Assembly: GCA_000711775.1 (NCBI GenBank)
Contig: ARYC01000369.1
Span: 62,001-126,000, forward strand
DNA: 64,000 nt
Direction: 5' to 3'
Source of the DNA: Oxytricha trifallax
Lineage: Eukaryota > Ciliophora > Spirotrichea > Sporadotrichida > Oxytrichidae
Shown: one piece after another, positions 22,340-34,302 of the stretch
Numbering within the stretch: the stretch's first letter is position 1
How the letters are laid out: each line of letters begins with the position of its first letter
Made by a program: the position numbers and the translations under genes
Notes under the pieces: generated by a model
Database searches by the model: none
What the model was told of the DNA's origin: nothing
The model's input: the letters and a program-made list of their open reading frames with translations, nothing else

Positions 22340-22519
22340 TGCCTATTTTAATTTACGAATCCTCTCAAAGTTATTAAATTGCACTAAAAAATGGGCTCTT
22401 CAATGTCAACATTAATTCTAATTATTCATTGTTAAAGTGAGAAGAGCTCGATTTTTCAACTTTTTGAAATTTTAAATATTTATTAGAGATGCTGAGATGG
22501 TAAGGTCTCAAACGCGAAT
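22340..22519 (-). repeat. Host duplication, right copy, part 1
   Basis: Reverse complement of about 17272-17435. Interrupted at AAT 22517-22519 by TBE-3; continues at 26644. Confidence 0.8.
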
Positions 22520-22622
22520 CAAAACCCCAAAACCCCTTAGTGAGGTTTATTAGTGATTTGATTTGTAGGGTATAGTTGGGGTCTTATTGGGGTTAGTAGA
22601 GAAATTAGGCCAATTTTCAAAA

Positions 22623-23692
22623 ATGAGAAATAGAAATTAGCGAAATTTAGGGTCTATTTATGATGAGTAATATTTAGATTTACTGCTTAAGCTTAGGTAT
22701 GGTACAAGTATTAATATAGACTAAGTCAAACCAGTGTTGAATTATACAGCTATAGCAAGATTCCTACACAAGAGTGCCTCAACTGTTAGGTATCATTGCT
22801 TGTTAGCTGTTTAACATTATAACTCAGGCTCTTGAAAACATCCTGCAAGAAAAAAAAGTTCTCCCAGGCTCATATTGACTTCCTCTGCGACTCTAAGACT
22901 TTGAAGTATTGGGCACACTTTCCATTAGACTAGCGAGCTGTGATGTTTCATCGCAAGTTTCCTGACATGCGTATCTCTCCTTAGACTATAGCCAATATTT
23001 ATAGACGAAATGGTATTACTTTCAAGACTGTCAACATAGTGAAGAGAGTGATTGATTTTATTGTGCCATTTTATAGTAATAATTTAAACTATATATATAT
23101 ATATGATTAAATGAAGAGAGCTATTACTAATAACATCAAGTTCATACACGCCGATGAAGCTGTGTTTACCTTCAACACCTTTATTAATAAGTCTTGGTAT
23201 AAGAAGTATGATAATATAGAAGTCTATGATTAAAAAGTGAAGGTAGTCACCCATGCAATTTTAGCTGGTATAAGTGAAGATTCAGGCCTAGAGAGTTATG
23301 TTATTCACCCTCGCTCTATTAAGCGAGAGTAGTATATAGAGTTCCTACACAAGCTCAGAGAGAAGTATAGTAACCAAGAGATCATCCTGTTTGTTGATAA
23401 CCTCTCAGTTCATAAGACTAAGGAGTCTAAGAAAGCTTATGAAGAGCTAAACATAACTCCTGTATACAACGTTCCTTATAGCCCTTAATTTAATGGAATT
23501 GAATTCTACTGGAGTTAAATCAAGACACACTACAAGAAGCTGCTGCTGTATCATCTTATGCATGACTTGCCCATCGATACAGTAGACTTAATTCAAAGCA
23601 GCTGTAAGAGAGTGAGCGTAGATAAGACAACAATTTGTGCGAGAGAGGGAAGAATGAATGTTTATAAATAAGTTTTAGATTTAAACGAATGA
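22623..23692 (+). pseudogene. TBE-3 42 kDa transposase gene
   Basis: 1070 bp from ATG to TGA. Compared with TBE-1 it has one base fewer in the A-run near 22855 and six more bases in the TA run near 23090. It also has UGA at codon 71 (NSGS-stop-KHPARK). Catalytic motifs are intact downstream. Confidence 0.85.
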
Positions 23693-23698
23693 ATATAT

Positions 23699-24488
23699 TC
23701 ACATATTAAATTGGCCCATAAAGGGGTTTGGCTTCTCTTTTTTCTCCTCTTTTTTATGGCTTGCTTGGGCCCATATTTCTTCTCTTTGTGCCAGCTCCAG
23801 CATCTATGTTTATTTCTTCTGGCTTTAGACATCTTTATAAAGTCTCTTGCTCACTTCATGAATTGTCTGTGACTTTCTCTCTCTATGGACCTTAGCATGC
23901 TCTTTCATAAGATATATACCAGTGCTAGATTTTTCTACAAAGTTATATGATAAAGCTTACTTGAAAGATAAGGATACTTCTTAAGTTCTTCTAGCCAAGC
24001 TGAGCTTATTAGAATGCCTTGCTTTTTCTATCTTCAGGAGAGATAGAATATCGTTTCTTATGTGCTTCTTCAATTATTTCTCTGAGATACTCCTCTTTTA
24101 TTGTACCAAGAACACCAAAGAAAAAGTTCCTCTCTGAAAGTTTATTAGAGAGTTGTTTCTTGGTAGGAAGGTAAACTACCACTTCCTCATCTTACATGGC
24201 ATCCTCATAAAGATTAGTGACTGAAATCTCAGGGTAGTTGGGAATTTCTATTAGTTTAATCTCTTTATTTTTAAAAGCTTTCTTCTCCTCACAAAGTATT
24301 GCTTTCAAGAATGAAATTTTGGTACCTTCCATCGTTGGAAGGAATAAACCAACTGTATAATATGTTAATAGTCATCTATTTATCTTACCATGTAAAGTTA
24401 GGTATCGATAGAGATCTTCCTTACTTCTGAATCTTGATATCATTTCTTAAGCTTCAACCCTCTTCATTGCAGTACTTATAGATTCCAT
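23699..24488 (-). pseudogene. TBE-3 22 kDa gene
   Basis: Exons 24389-24488, 23961-24352 and 23699-23934; both introns conserved (36 and 26 nt). Exon 2 lacks one base near 24030, shifting the frame before intron 2. The C-terminal motif NPFMGQFNM is still encoded. Confidence 0.75.
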
Positions 24489-24936
24489 CTTTGTTCCTCT
24501 TCCTATTAATGAATTTCAAATTATAATTTATAGACTTCTGGATCCTATTGTTAAAAAACTTACTATTAAATATGGGCATCTTATAGGAGGTCAACCCTGC
24601 AAAGATACGTGGAGAAAGTTTGCAGAAGCTGTAACAAACTGCAGAGATGGAGCTCCATTTTTATCAATTTAGTTCCATTAAATTAGTACTAAATTTGTTT
24701 AAATTTAATTAGTACTGGTACTAAATTCGTTTAATTTTAATTGGTACCAATTTAATAGTACCAAAACTTAATTAGTACCTAGTTTTTAAACTAATGAGGT
24801 TTTAATGGAAAAGTTCCAAAATGGTTCAAAACCTAATTGGTACCAGTACCAACCTGAATTTATTCTCAGTTGGTACCAAAATTAAAAATATTAAGCATAA
24901 AATTAGAAAATTTATAGTTATAAACTGAGTATAAAT

Positions 24937-25047
24937 ATGAAGTCTTAGAGCTTAGATCAAACCATCATTAATGCTGTTGCAACTCCTATATAGTCCAGAT
25001 ATAGCTATAGAGGTTTTAAGAGCTTTATAATAGAAATTTAAATTTGA
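24937..25047 (+). CDS. Conserved 36-codon uORF in TBE-3
   Basis: One residue differs near the start (MKSQ for MNSQ); otherwise as in TBE-1. Confidence 0.4.
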
Positions 25048-25055
25048 ATTTAAAC

Positions 25056-26504
25056 ATGGCGGTCAACTTAAATCGTAGAGCGGCACTTTTAGGAGCAGAT
25101 CAATCAATGCTCAACTTTGGCTCCACTAATAAGCCTGAAATCATTTATGTTGAGAGGAAATTATTGCTAGGAGCTCTTGAATTTGAAGCAGATGTTTTTA
25201 ACATAGAAGTATTAAAGCAGAAGAAGAGTGTAGAGCTACGCATTTAAACATAAATTGAATAAGTTGAGGAGCTAAAAGAACAGCTACCAATTGTAAAGAT
25301 AAAAACATATCAATGTGAAGACTGCTAGAATCTTTTCTCAACCGAACAAAGCTTGAAGAGACACCTTAAAGAGGTACACTCTGGCAAAGCCAAGATATAT
25401 TTCAAGCATGAAAAAGTGGATGGAAGGTACTAATGCACAACTTGTATGAAGTCTTATACTCACTCTGCAAAAGTTAAGAAGCACATGCAAAAGCATCACC
25501 TCAGTGAGTTCTTGATTTAAGATAAAGAGACATAAAAACTTGTGCCAGCTAAAAGAAAATCAAATACTATCGAGTCTTAAAGAGAGTTACAGGAGAAGCT
25601 CAAGAGACAGAAAAGATAAGAATCGATGAACTAACCTGCAGGCAATACAATTCTAGCCTGCTTCCAAGCAAAAGCTATGAGCATTCCTGCATTGAATGCA
25701 ATTAATCTAAGTGGTTGTATTGAGAATTACTTGCATATAAGTGTTCCTAACAAAGCAAAGCTTATAGTGGTTGATGAGTATGCATACAAGGTGTACCCTT
25801 TCAGCTTTCTCCTTAAGAACGAGCAATACTAAAATGAGTTTGCTAACGAATATATGATTCTTAGAGAGGCATAGAGATAAAACTGCAAGAACTTGATTAA
25901 GCTAGATGGTGCTATTTTAAGCGATGGTTTTATCGCACTAAGGCTTAAGAAATATGAAATGACTCTGAGAGATTATTTATATCATAATAGATACCCAGAT
26001 GATTTGAATTATATACTATCAGATATGATAAAGGGTGTCAAGGAGTTGCATGAACCTGGATATGTTCATAGAGATTTGAAACCTGAAAATGTAATGCTGA
26101 ACCTCTGTCCTTTAGAAGTCGTAGTTATTGATTTCAATAGAGCCTTGAGATAAGAGATAGTAACTTTAGCAAAGGTTCTTGGCACTCCTGGCTACTTCCC
26201 AATAAGAGAGAAGTGGACGAATGGATCAGTTTAGTGGGATGTATGGGCAGTAGCTGCTATAATTTTAGAGAGTGACATGGAATGCATGTCTTACTATGGT
26301 ACCAAATAAGAGAAATAATCAATAAGTTTAGCCATCAAGCATATAAAGCAGGAGGTTATCTGCAAAGAAATCAAACAGATTGTAGACGTGATAATTGTAA
26401 GAGCACCATCATATCCATGATAATCAGTAGACGATTTACTTGAGCCACTATAGAGAGCAAGATTCAAGAGATACAATAAAGACAAGCAGATGAAATTTAT
26501 TTGA
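25056..26504 (+). pseudogene. TBE-3 57 kDa gene with late nonsense codon
   Basis: Full-length frame of 483 codons as in TBE-1, but codon 455 (26418-26420) is UGA where TBE-1 has CGG and TBE-2 AGA. Only about 28 residues would be lost, so a shortened protein with both zinc fingers and the kinase-like core could still be made. Confidence 0.85.
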
Positions 26505-26643
26505 GTTAAATCGCCTAATAAACATTAAATATACTTAAAATTCACATAAAACCTGCATTTTCTCTACTAACCCCAATAAGACCACAACTATACCCTACAA
26601 ATCAAAGCACTTATAAACCTAACTAAGGGGTTTTGGGGTTTTG

Positions 26644-26810
26644 AATATCTATCTAAATTTCATCAATAATAAGTGAAGTTTAATATGATGATGGAAACAC
26701 TAAAAAAAAAATTTACTGCAAAGAACTGAGCTTTACTGAAATTTATAATATTTAAATCTTGTTTTTTAATAATTTCCTATATTTAAAAGGCTATTTTAAT
26801 TTTATTAAAT
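26644..26810 (-). repeat. Host duplication, right copy, part 2
   Basis: Reverse complement of about 17115-17274; continues part 1 across TBE-3. Confidence 0.8.
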
Positions 26811-26829
26811 AATAGTAATTTCACTCTCA

Positions 26830-26912
26830 TATGATTTCAACTTTAAATATCTTTCCAAAATATTCATTTACTTTTACATCATATAAGATGCCGCCATATT
26901 TTTTAGCACTTT
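26830..26912 (-). CDS. Candidate short coding segment
   Basis: Minus strand reads KYGGILYDVKVNEYFGKIF then UGA. Too short to be sure, but the composition differs from the flanks. Confidence 0.25.
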
Positions 26913-27561
26913 ATCTAATGATGAAGTTAGTAATAGATTTTTATAAATTTGATAAACAAACTTTCCTTGCTTTTTCTATAAAATTTTGAGATTGTAATGG
27001 TAATTAATTCCTTTAAAATCCCTCATTTTTTAATTATTTATTCTATAAAGCAATCCCACAGTTGACTATAAGAGCTACTAAATGAATTTTTAGCATTTTT
27101 AAATTCAAAGAAAATTAATAAATTATATGAATAAATTCTTAAGAAATACTTTATAAAATAACGAAAATATTAATGAATGAAATAATTAATTCTTTTATTT
27201 AATGACCAAATCATTTTCTCTGAATAATATAAAAGAAATTTCGAAAAAATTATATTTCAAACTTTGAATTTATTTAGTTTAATAATCTAAAATGTAAATA
27301 TTTATTAAGAAGTTATTGTAAAAAAAAAAAGTTTGTATAAATGAGATATCTAAATATTTATCTCATGTCTCAATTTTATTATTAATTTAAATATTTTTAA
27401 TTATTATTATTTGATCTAGTTTTTATTTTAAAATTATAAATTGATATAATGGTTTAGACCGATGATAGTCTTGATAACTTCAATTTTGTAAATTATACTT
27501 ATTTAAATATTAAATTATCATTTTCATATTTCATATTTATATATAAATATAAATAATTAGA
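26913..27561. other. AT-rich spacer
   Basis: No coding frame or repeat recognised. Confidence 0.3.
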
Positions 27562-27690
27562 AAACTAAGGCGCCAGTATTTCACACCACCAAACTACTAC
27601 TCCAGAGAAACTCCAAAATTTTTAGAAATGATTCATCATGAGTATTTCTATATCATACTTAACGATAGAACTCTAAAAATTAATAAATAT
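27562..27690 (+). CDS. Candidate MDS, Tyr/Pro-rich
   Basis: Plus frame with RRQYFTPPNYYSRETPKFLE followed by MIHHEYFYIIL. GC is clearly higher than around it. Neither an ATG nor a stop is present, as expected for an internal MDS. Partner segments unknown. Confidence 0.4.
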
Positions 27691-28362
27691 TGATCATCAT
27701 ATTTGACTTATATATTTAAGCATTAAATTTATTACTTATTTTTCAATATTTATATTTAATTAATTATGATTATTAAATTTTTAATTATTCTTAATTTTAT
27801 GGGAGAGGAATTTTGTGCCATGTCCTTTCATAAGATTCCTGGCCTTTACATAGAAATATATAATTTTTTTAATATATTTTTCAAAATTTATTTCCTCAAT
27901 TTTTATCTAATTATTTAAAATCTAGCATCCAATATACCTTGATAAAAATTTTCAAATTTGAATGAAAATCACATTAATTATTTATTAAAAACAATTAGAT
28001 AAATTTTGTTTTTTTATTATATTATTAGAAATACAAACCTTGAAAATTATATATTTAAAAAAATAGTTTAATATACTGTTTTAATCATTAAATATGGGAT
28101 TTATATGTTCCTAGTGTTTTTATTTTCAAACAATATTAATTTGAATTTTAGGGTCTGAAAACTGCAGGGTGCAGGAAACTTACCCCAATTTTTATTAAAT
28201 CAATTTTAATTATTAAAATTTTTAAGACTTCGCAAGAGTGGCTAGGGCTTCTAATTTAAATAATATGGATATATGTTTATTATTATAAAAACTAATGATA
28301 AATAATCTTAAAAATGAAATTGGAATTGAAAGTTTATACGTATTTTATAATTACTTATTTAT
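27691..28362. other. AT-rich DNA with a G-rich motif copy
   Basis: No gene seen. 28168-28190 carries, in reverse, the GGTAAGTTTCCTGC-like motif also found at 34968 and 63886. Confidence 0.3.
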
Positions 28363-28600
28363 AAAGCGAATTAAGTGGATTTTGCAAAATAAATAAAAAA
28401 ACTGATCAGTAAATATCTGGAAGCCAAAGTTAAGTAATGTTATCTTAAATAGTCATAATCAGCTCATCTTTCAAAATCAAAGTTATTCATTATTTGTCTT
28501 TCTTATCTCTAGATCGGTGCTTGTTCAGATCGTTAACTTCACAGCATCGTTAAAAGTCAATTTTAATGTTTATATATGCAAGCTCGGTCACATTTATGCT
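28363..28600 (+). CDS. Candidate coding segment
   Basis: A plus frame open for about 100 codons begins AKQIKKLISKYLEAKVKQ and stays protein-like until about 28560. No start or stop; low certainty because only UGA closes frames here. Confidence 0.3.
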
Positions 28601-30314
28601 TAAAATTGCTGTTTAGAAGATCACTTGATATTGAAATCAAAAATTTTAATAAATTAAAACATTTTAAGTTTTAATTATAAATGATAAAAGTTTATAATAG
28701 TTACTCAATCTATTAAGAATTTATGTTTGAGATGTATTAATTAATTTTAGAATTGTTAAAACTTAGTCTGATTTAATTTATTAAAATTTTTGATCTCCCT
28801 ATCGTGTGACCTTCAGAACTGCCACAATAAAGTTTAATAAAACGCTTTAATAAAAATTGAATTATAGATATATTAATGACTATTTTTATAAGAGTGATAA
28901 TTATTTATTAAATTACAAAGTGTGGATCAATTATTATAAAATTATTTAAGAACTTTTTTTAATTTACAATTAAATTTCAAGTAAAATCATTTTAAAATAT
29001 ATCTTTCTTTTATTGGCATTAATTACATGAATAATTTTTAATTTAATATATCTTCTCCCTACCACCTATTGGTTTATCATAAGTTATTTACTAATAACAC
29101 TTAAAACAAATGTCTTTGTGTCGTCTATTTATAAATGTCTCTAATTATATTCTTACAGCACAAATAAATTTTAATCTTGCTTTAATTAAATTCATGATTT
29201 TCATCGCATTAAAAATTATATTTATATATCTTTATAATTTAATTAAAAATTTATTAAATTTTTCATACCAAGAAAGAGTATGAAAGCACCTAAAATACTA
29301 AAATTCTTAGCTTATCAAAATATATTTAGTTAGTTAATTGGGTTAAATAATAATTCTATGTTTTAAATAATAATTTTAGTTAAATAAGGAAATTTACTAA
29401 ATAAAATTGTAAATAGACTTCAATTAATATTATATTTATTTTAAAGTTTCAAACTTTATTTATGAATAAATTTTGAGGTTTTATGTATTTAAAAATTTTA
29501 ATTTTTTTTGTTAATATTGTTATTGGTATAATTTATGTATTTATTTAGGTATTTGCTGAACTTTAAATATAATATTAAGTAAAAATTAATAGAAATTGGA
29601 TTTAATCACAAATAATTCATAATTATTCAATATATTATTTCTATTATCATTAATAATTTTATTAATGTATAAATATGATTTTATATTTTTATAAGAATTT
29701 AAAATGCTAAAAAAAATATCATATTTCTTAATAAATAACCAATTAAGAATTGATTATAAACAATTATTATAAAAATGACAATTTTTATTGTCATGAATTA
29801 AAGAAATATATAACTGATAGAATCATAATTAAAAATTGATAATTAAATAATACATATTCTTAAAATTTAGTTCACAAATTAACTGTATGATTAATTATAA
29901 AACCATACTGCACTAAATTCATTAATATCAATATCACATCTTGAAAATTAATTTGATTGATGTTTAAACAATAAAATCTTTTAATAATTTTTTATTCAAT
30001 AATCACTACTGACTCAAAACACATAATATTTATTTGGAATAATTGGAATTATTTTTTTTCTGTGCAAATTCCAACAAAATAATAAATAGAAATGAAATAA
30101 CAATTTTCAATGAGATTATTATTTTTGGTGCCCAAATATTTATTTTATAAATTTACTATAATAAAATTGAATATTAGAATAGACTTGATATTTAATTTTC
30201 TAGTTTAAAAACCTAATTAAGAAAAATGTTTTACAATAACCACAATATTAATTTAACTATTCTTTTATAACTATATATAAAATGTAATTCAAGCAAAATA
30301 AAAAAATAAAATTA
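28601..30314. other. AT-rich spacer, nothing seen
   Basis: About 1.7 kb of AT-rich sequence without convincing frames. A small mixed patch at 28790-28830 is unexplained. Confidence 0.3.
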
Positions 30315-31087
30315 GTGTCGAAGTTGTAGTAATAGATGCTATCTCCAGGTGATTTACAAGGTTTCCAGGGGTTAGGGAGTGGGGCTTTCAAGCCTTCTTT
30401 CGCAATATAAAAAAGCTCTCTGTCGTCATTTAAATCCATGCCCAGATATTTTGCATATTCCTCTATTTCTTCTCCAGTAATTTGCATTTTTAATCATTTT
30501 ATAATCATACTTTATTTATAATGGTATTTTAATAAAAAACAGTTGGCTCATATTCTTCATCAAGTTCCTCCTCCATGATCTCATAGCCAGGCCCCAACAT
30601 CTATTCTGCCCTTTATATTTCCATATCTTGACTGGATATTTGCATAGGAGCCCCGGTTAACGGGTTCAAACCTTGAGCTTGCATTTGTAGGGCGTAGGCC
30701 TGTGCCTCTTCGGTATCGAAATCTACCTCGTCATCGTAAAAGTCGTCTTAATACATCAAATCTTAATTGCCACCCATTCCTCCCATGTATATATTTTAAT
30801 AAGAATTTAAAGTAATTAAATTAACATATGTAGATATTTTACAATTAAAATTAATGAATATATTAAAAGGATATCTACTATAAAAGTAAATAAAACTAAC
30901 AAGATTATAATTATTAAGCATAAAAATAATCATTTAATAAAAAATAAGCAAAAATGTACTGTGGATTAGCAAATTAATTCGAACCCATTCCAGCATTAGG
31001 TTATCTTTAATTCATACCAGAGTAACCAACCCCATAGCCAGTTCCAGGTGCTACTCCGAACTTTTAATTGTTGTTAATTTTTTTCAT
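30315..31087 (-). CDS. CEP164-like WW-domain protein, three MDSs, 3' end missing
   Basis: ATG 31087-31085. MDS1 (31087-30954) is a Gly/Asn/Gln-rich leader, MDS2 (30784-30540) is acidic (YQDDFYDDEVDF), MDS3 (30474 to about 30315) encodes EEIEEYAKYLGMDL, then APLPNPWKPCKSPGD and IYYYNF. That is the N-terminal WW-type module of CEP164, a distal-appendage protein of basal bodies. Junctions use pointers TACAT and ACTG and restore frame. The domain breaks off before its last Trp, so at least one more MDS is needed; I did not find it nearby. A ciliary role fits a ciliate. IESs are 169 and 65 bp. Confidence 0.75.
30475..30539. other. IES 2 of the CEP164-like gene, 65 bp, pointer ACTG
   Basis: CAGT on the plus strand at 30475-30478 and 30540-30543. 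Removal gives EYEPTGEEIEEYAK in frame. Confidence 0.7.
30785..30953. other. IES 1 of the CEP164-like gene, 169 bp, pointer TACAT
   Basis: ATGTA on the plus strand at 30785-30789 and 30954-30958. Removal gives ANPQY-MGGMGG in frame. Confidence 0.7.
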
Positions 31088-32228
31088 ATTTTTAAGTTTT
31101 AATTTCTAAAATATTTATAGTATTACTTTCAAATATTGATTTTAATTCTTAGAATTAAATTTATTAAATTAAGAAATAAAGCTTATTTTTACTTTTGATT
31201 ATGGTTATTCTTGTTTCTAAAATAAAAATTATGAGATATACTTTTTAAATATTTAGCAATTGATAATAATACTATTTTGTTTTGATTTTTGAATTTTATT
31301 TCATTATAATACGAAAAGTTATATAAATTTTACTTTTACATTATTTTCCTTCTTTAATTGTGTTACTGGTTACTTTATAATTAAATCTTATTTTCTTGCT
31401 TATTTTTTTAAGATGAAAAATATACATTTATTGATATAATTTTATAATTAATTCTTGATTTATAATTTTCCTAATTGATTTATTTCAGGTAATATATTTC
31501 TATGAATATCTATATCATATTGAGTTAATATAATTTTTGATTCTATTATCAGGGAATTAAATATATAGTTAGATTTAATTGATAAATTTTGGATTTATTA
31601 CCCTATTCTATAAATTTAAAACTATTTATATACACTCAAAAAAGAAAACATATTTTTAGTTTGTTACCTGACATAAATTTATCAAATTACTTTTAAAAAT
31701 CAGAGTATCAAAGCATCTTATAAAAATATTTATTTCAAAAATTTTGGGAAAAAATTGAGAAAAAAAAATATATTTATAAATTATTTTTAGAAAATCAATG
31801 ATTAATGTGAAATTACAAAACAAACCGCGAAAATTAGACCTTAAAATAAAAGATATTCTATTTTTTTAATTTATAACTGTTCTATCATTCATATAAATGA
31901 TGGATCAAATTATATATTGGTTAAAAATTAATTACTTTCAAGATTATTTAGCCTGGAATAAAATCAAATAAGTCTAAATGAAATATTGATATACTTAAAA
32001 TTAAAAAGTGGCCGGATATTGGATTAAAAATTTAAAGAATATATTTATTAAATTTATCTTTTAGCATTAATTTAAAGATATAATGAAATTGATATTTTCT
32101 AGAATTATCTAACAATTAACGTGTACAATATAAATAATTAAAGAATTAACGTGGCAATAATCTAAATTAGATATTTAAAGGCAATCTGATTATCTTATAA
32201 CTAATTATTGCAAAATCTATTACCACTG
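31088..32228. other. AT-rich spacer
   Basis: About 1.1 kb upstream of two divergent genes; no frame or repeat recognised. Confidence 0.35.
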
Positions 32229-32968
32229 ATGTCATACAAACTTCACTATCTTCCAGTCTACTCCAGAGCTGAACCCATTAGAATGCTATTCTCACATGCT
32301 AAAGTTTAATACGAGGAGATCAACTATTAATTCGAGGACTTGGCAGGACTTAAGGGTACAGGAAAGTTTGAATTTGGACAGATCCCAGCTATTGAAAAAG
32401 ACGGAAAAATGTACGTTCAAATAGTTAAATTGGGATTTAAAATCAAAGTCAATACATTTTTAATTTTGACTTATAGTAATTGATAATTATATTTCAATCA
32501 CAAGCCATCTTGAGATATCTAGGCGTCACCTTTAACTATTACCCACAAGACGCCTATCAAGCTTACTTGGTCGACTCAATCCTTGATAGTGTTAACGATA
32601 TTCAGAACACCTTATATAAAGCTGCTTTTCACCCAAATGAAGAAACTAAGGCTGCTCTTATAGCTGATTTCCTAAGTAACACCCTCCCTAGATTCATTTC
32701 TGCCTTCTCATTTAGTAATATATTTTAGTAATTTTTCGACAAGAGACTTGAAGGCAATACAACTGGATTCATCGTTGGAGATCAGATCACAATTGCTGAT
32801 TTCGCCTTAGCAGCTTTTGCCTACAGTTTATTCTTGAATGAAATCTGTCCAGTGAAAGCACAAATAGAAGAAGTAGTCAAAAGATTCGAAAACTTCTACA
32901 AATATTCCCTTGGTCTTGGAGAGCATGTTAAGGCACATCTTGACACTAGAAAACCAGCTCCATGGTGA
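32229..32968 (+). CDS. Glutathione S-transferase, copy 1
   Basis: ATG 32229 to TGA 32966-32968. After removing IES 32421-32497 the frame is 663 nt, 220 residues, the normal GST length. The N-terminus MSYKLHYLPVYSRAEPIRML has the catalytic-Tyr thioredoxin fold start, and IPAIEKDGKMYVQSQAILRY is the glutathione-binding loop (Q-S-x-A-I-x-R-Y). The C-terminal helical domain shows GDQITIADFALAA. This is a sigma-like cytosolic GST that conjugates glutathione to electrophiles or handles peroxides. A tandem paralog follows at 35431. Confidence 0.9.
32421..32497. other. IES in GST copy 1, 77 bp, pointer TTCAA
   Basis: TTCAA at 32416-32420 and 32493-32497. It lacks GT-AG ends at the pointer and interrupts the Gln-Ser of the glutathione site. 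Confidence 0.8.
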
Positions 32969-33883
32969 TCAGACTTTATACAAAGAAAATTTTAACAGTT
33001 TAATTTGATATAAACTATGATATTATGAAACTTTTTAATTTCCATTAAGTTAACTGTATTTCAATTTATTCAAAAATTCTTTCAATTTTTAAAATTACTT
33101 ATTAAGAATCATTTTTGTGAATTTAGAAATTATATAAACATTCAACAATAAAAATAATAATTATAATTAATTATAATATAAGATTAAAAGAACATTGGAG
33201 TAAATTTTTTAAATATAAATTATTCAATACATAATAAATTACCAATCATATAATTTTTAAAATAAATTAAATTTAGATACATACTATAAAATTAGAAAAA
33301 TGTTTTATAAAAGAGAATTCTTAAACTCCCTTAATTAGATGTCTAAAATTTCAATTAAATTATCTTTTAAAAAATTAGACTAAAAACAATTTCTTAATAA
33401 TAAACTCAGAATAAAAAATATAAATTTATATTATCAATTAATATCAGAATAATTTGTTATTATAATTTCAATATATTACAGTATGTTTTCATATAGAGCA
33501 TTTTAGATTACTTAAAAACAATAATTATAAAAATTTATATTTTTCTAGTGTTGTTTTCTGATGTAATCACCGATTTCATCTTGAAAATGAAATTAATCAA
33601 TTCAATTTGATGAAAGTAAATTAAAATATTTTTAATTTTTTATAAGTTTTGACAGTAAGATCTATTTTTATTAAAGTAAATTTAAAAGGAATGAATAATA
33701 AACATTTTATAAAAATTAACAAGCAATTAATAAAAATATTGTTTTTTTTTTTGAATGTTTTAATAAATTTTATTACTTCTTTATATATTTCCATAAATAA
33801 ACATAAAAATATGGATCTATTTAATTATTAATTTGTTTAAAAAATTATTATTAAAATATTTGATATATTGAAAAAATTAATAT
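32969..33883. other. AT-rich spacer
   Basis: No convincing gene. A standard-code frame at 33649-33831 is almost entirely K, N, I and F from AT codons. Confidence 0.35.
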
Positions 33884-34302
33884 TGTAAGAATACATTCGA
33901 AATTGGGAAAATATAATAAATTAAATTTATAAAAAATCAAAATCGTGGCAGTTAAAGTAGGCCAATTTGAACGATCTTGGACTCATTCGAAAGAGAATTA
34001 AAAATAAGCTGCACTTTACTATTGGCGGTACTATCTTATCGCATCCCTAGAGCGAGATAACTTCACTTTAATTAAACTCATATAAATTCATTAAATTATA
34101 CAATCAAATTAAAGTGAAGTAATCTCGCTCTAGGGATGCGATAAGATAGTACCGCCAATAGTAAAGTGCAGCTTATTTTTAATTCTCTTTCGAATGAGTC
34201 CAAGATCGTTCAAATTGGCCTACTTTAACTACCACGATTTTGATTTATTATAAATTTAATTTATTATATTTTCCCAATTTCGAATGTATTCCTGCAATTG
34301 TT
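33884..34302. repeat. Fold-back element, copy B
   Basis: Arms of about 195 bp are almost exact reverse complements with a small AT centre near 34090. Ends are TTGTAAGAATACATTCG and, as complement, TTGCAGGAATACATTCG, like copy A at 1685. The inner arms differ from copy A, so only the ends are shared. Confidence 0.85.

Larger units (their letters stand above)
22520..26643 (+). mobile_element. TBE transposon copy 3 (4124 bp)
   Basis: Telomere-like ends at 22520-22536 and 26627-26643, flanked by AAT (22517-22519, 26644-26646). The empty site at 17272 proves both borders. Same gene order as TBE-1; each gene has a lesion. Confidence 0.95.

Noticed and set aside
23088..23105. TA run in TBE-3 as a regulatory repeat
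   Set aside because: It is a microsatellite expansion inside the transposase gene compared with TBE-1.
32421..32497. Reading the GST insert as a spliceosomal intron
   Set aside because: The frame-restoring borders lack GT and AG, while a TTCAA direct repeat fits an IES; the paralog has a different repeat at the same place.
33649..33831. Plus-strand ORF of 60 codons
   Set aside because: Composition is almost wholly K, N, I, F and L as expected from random AT-rich DNA; nothing supports it.
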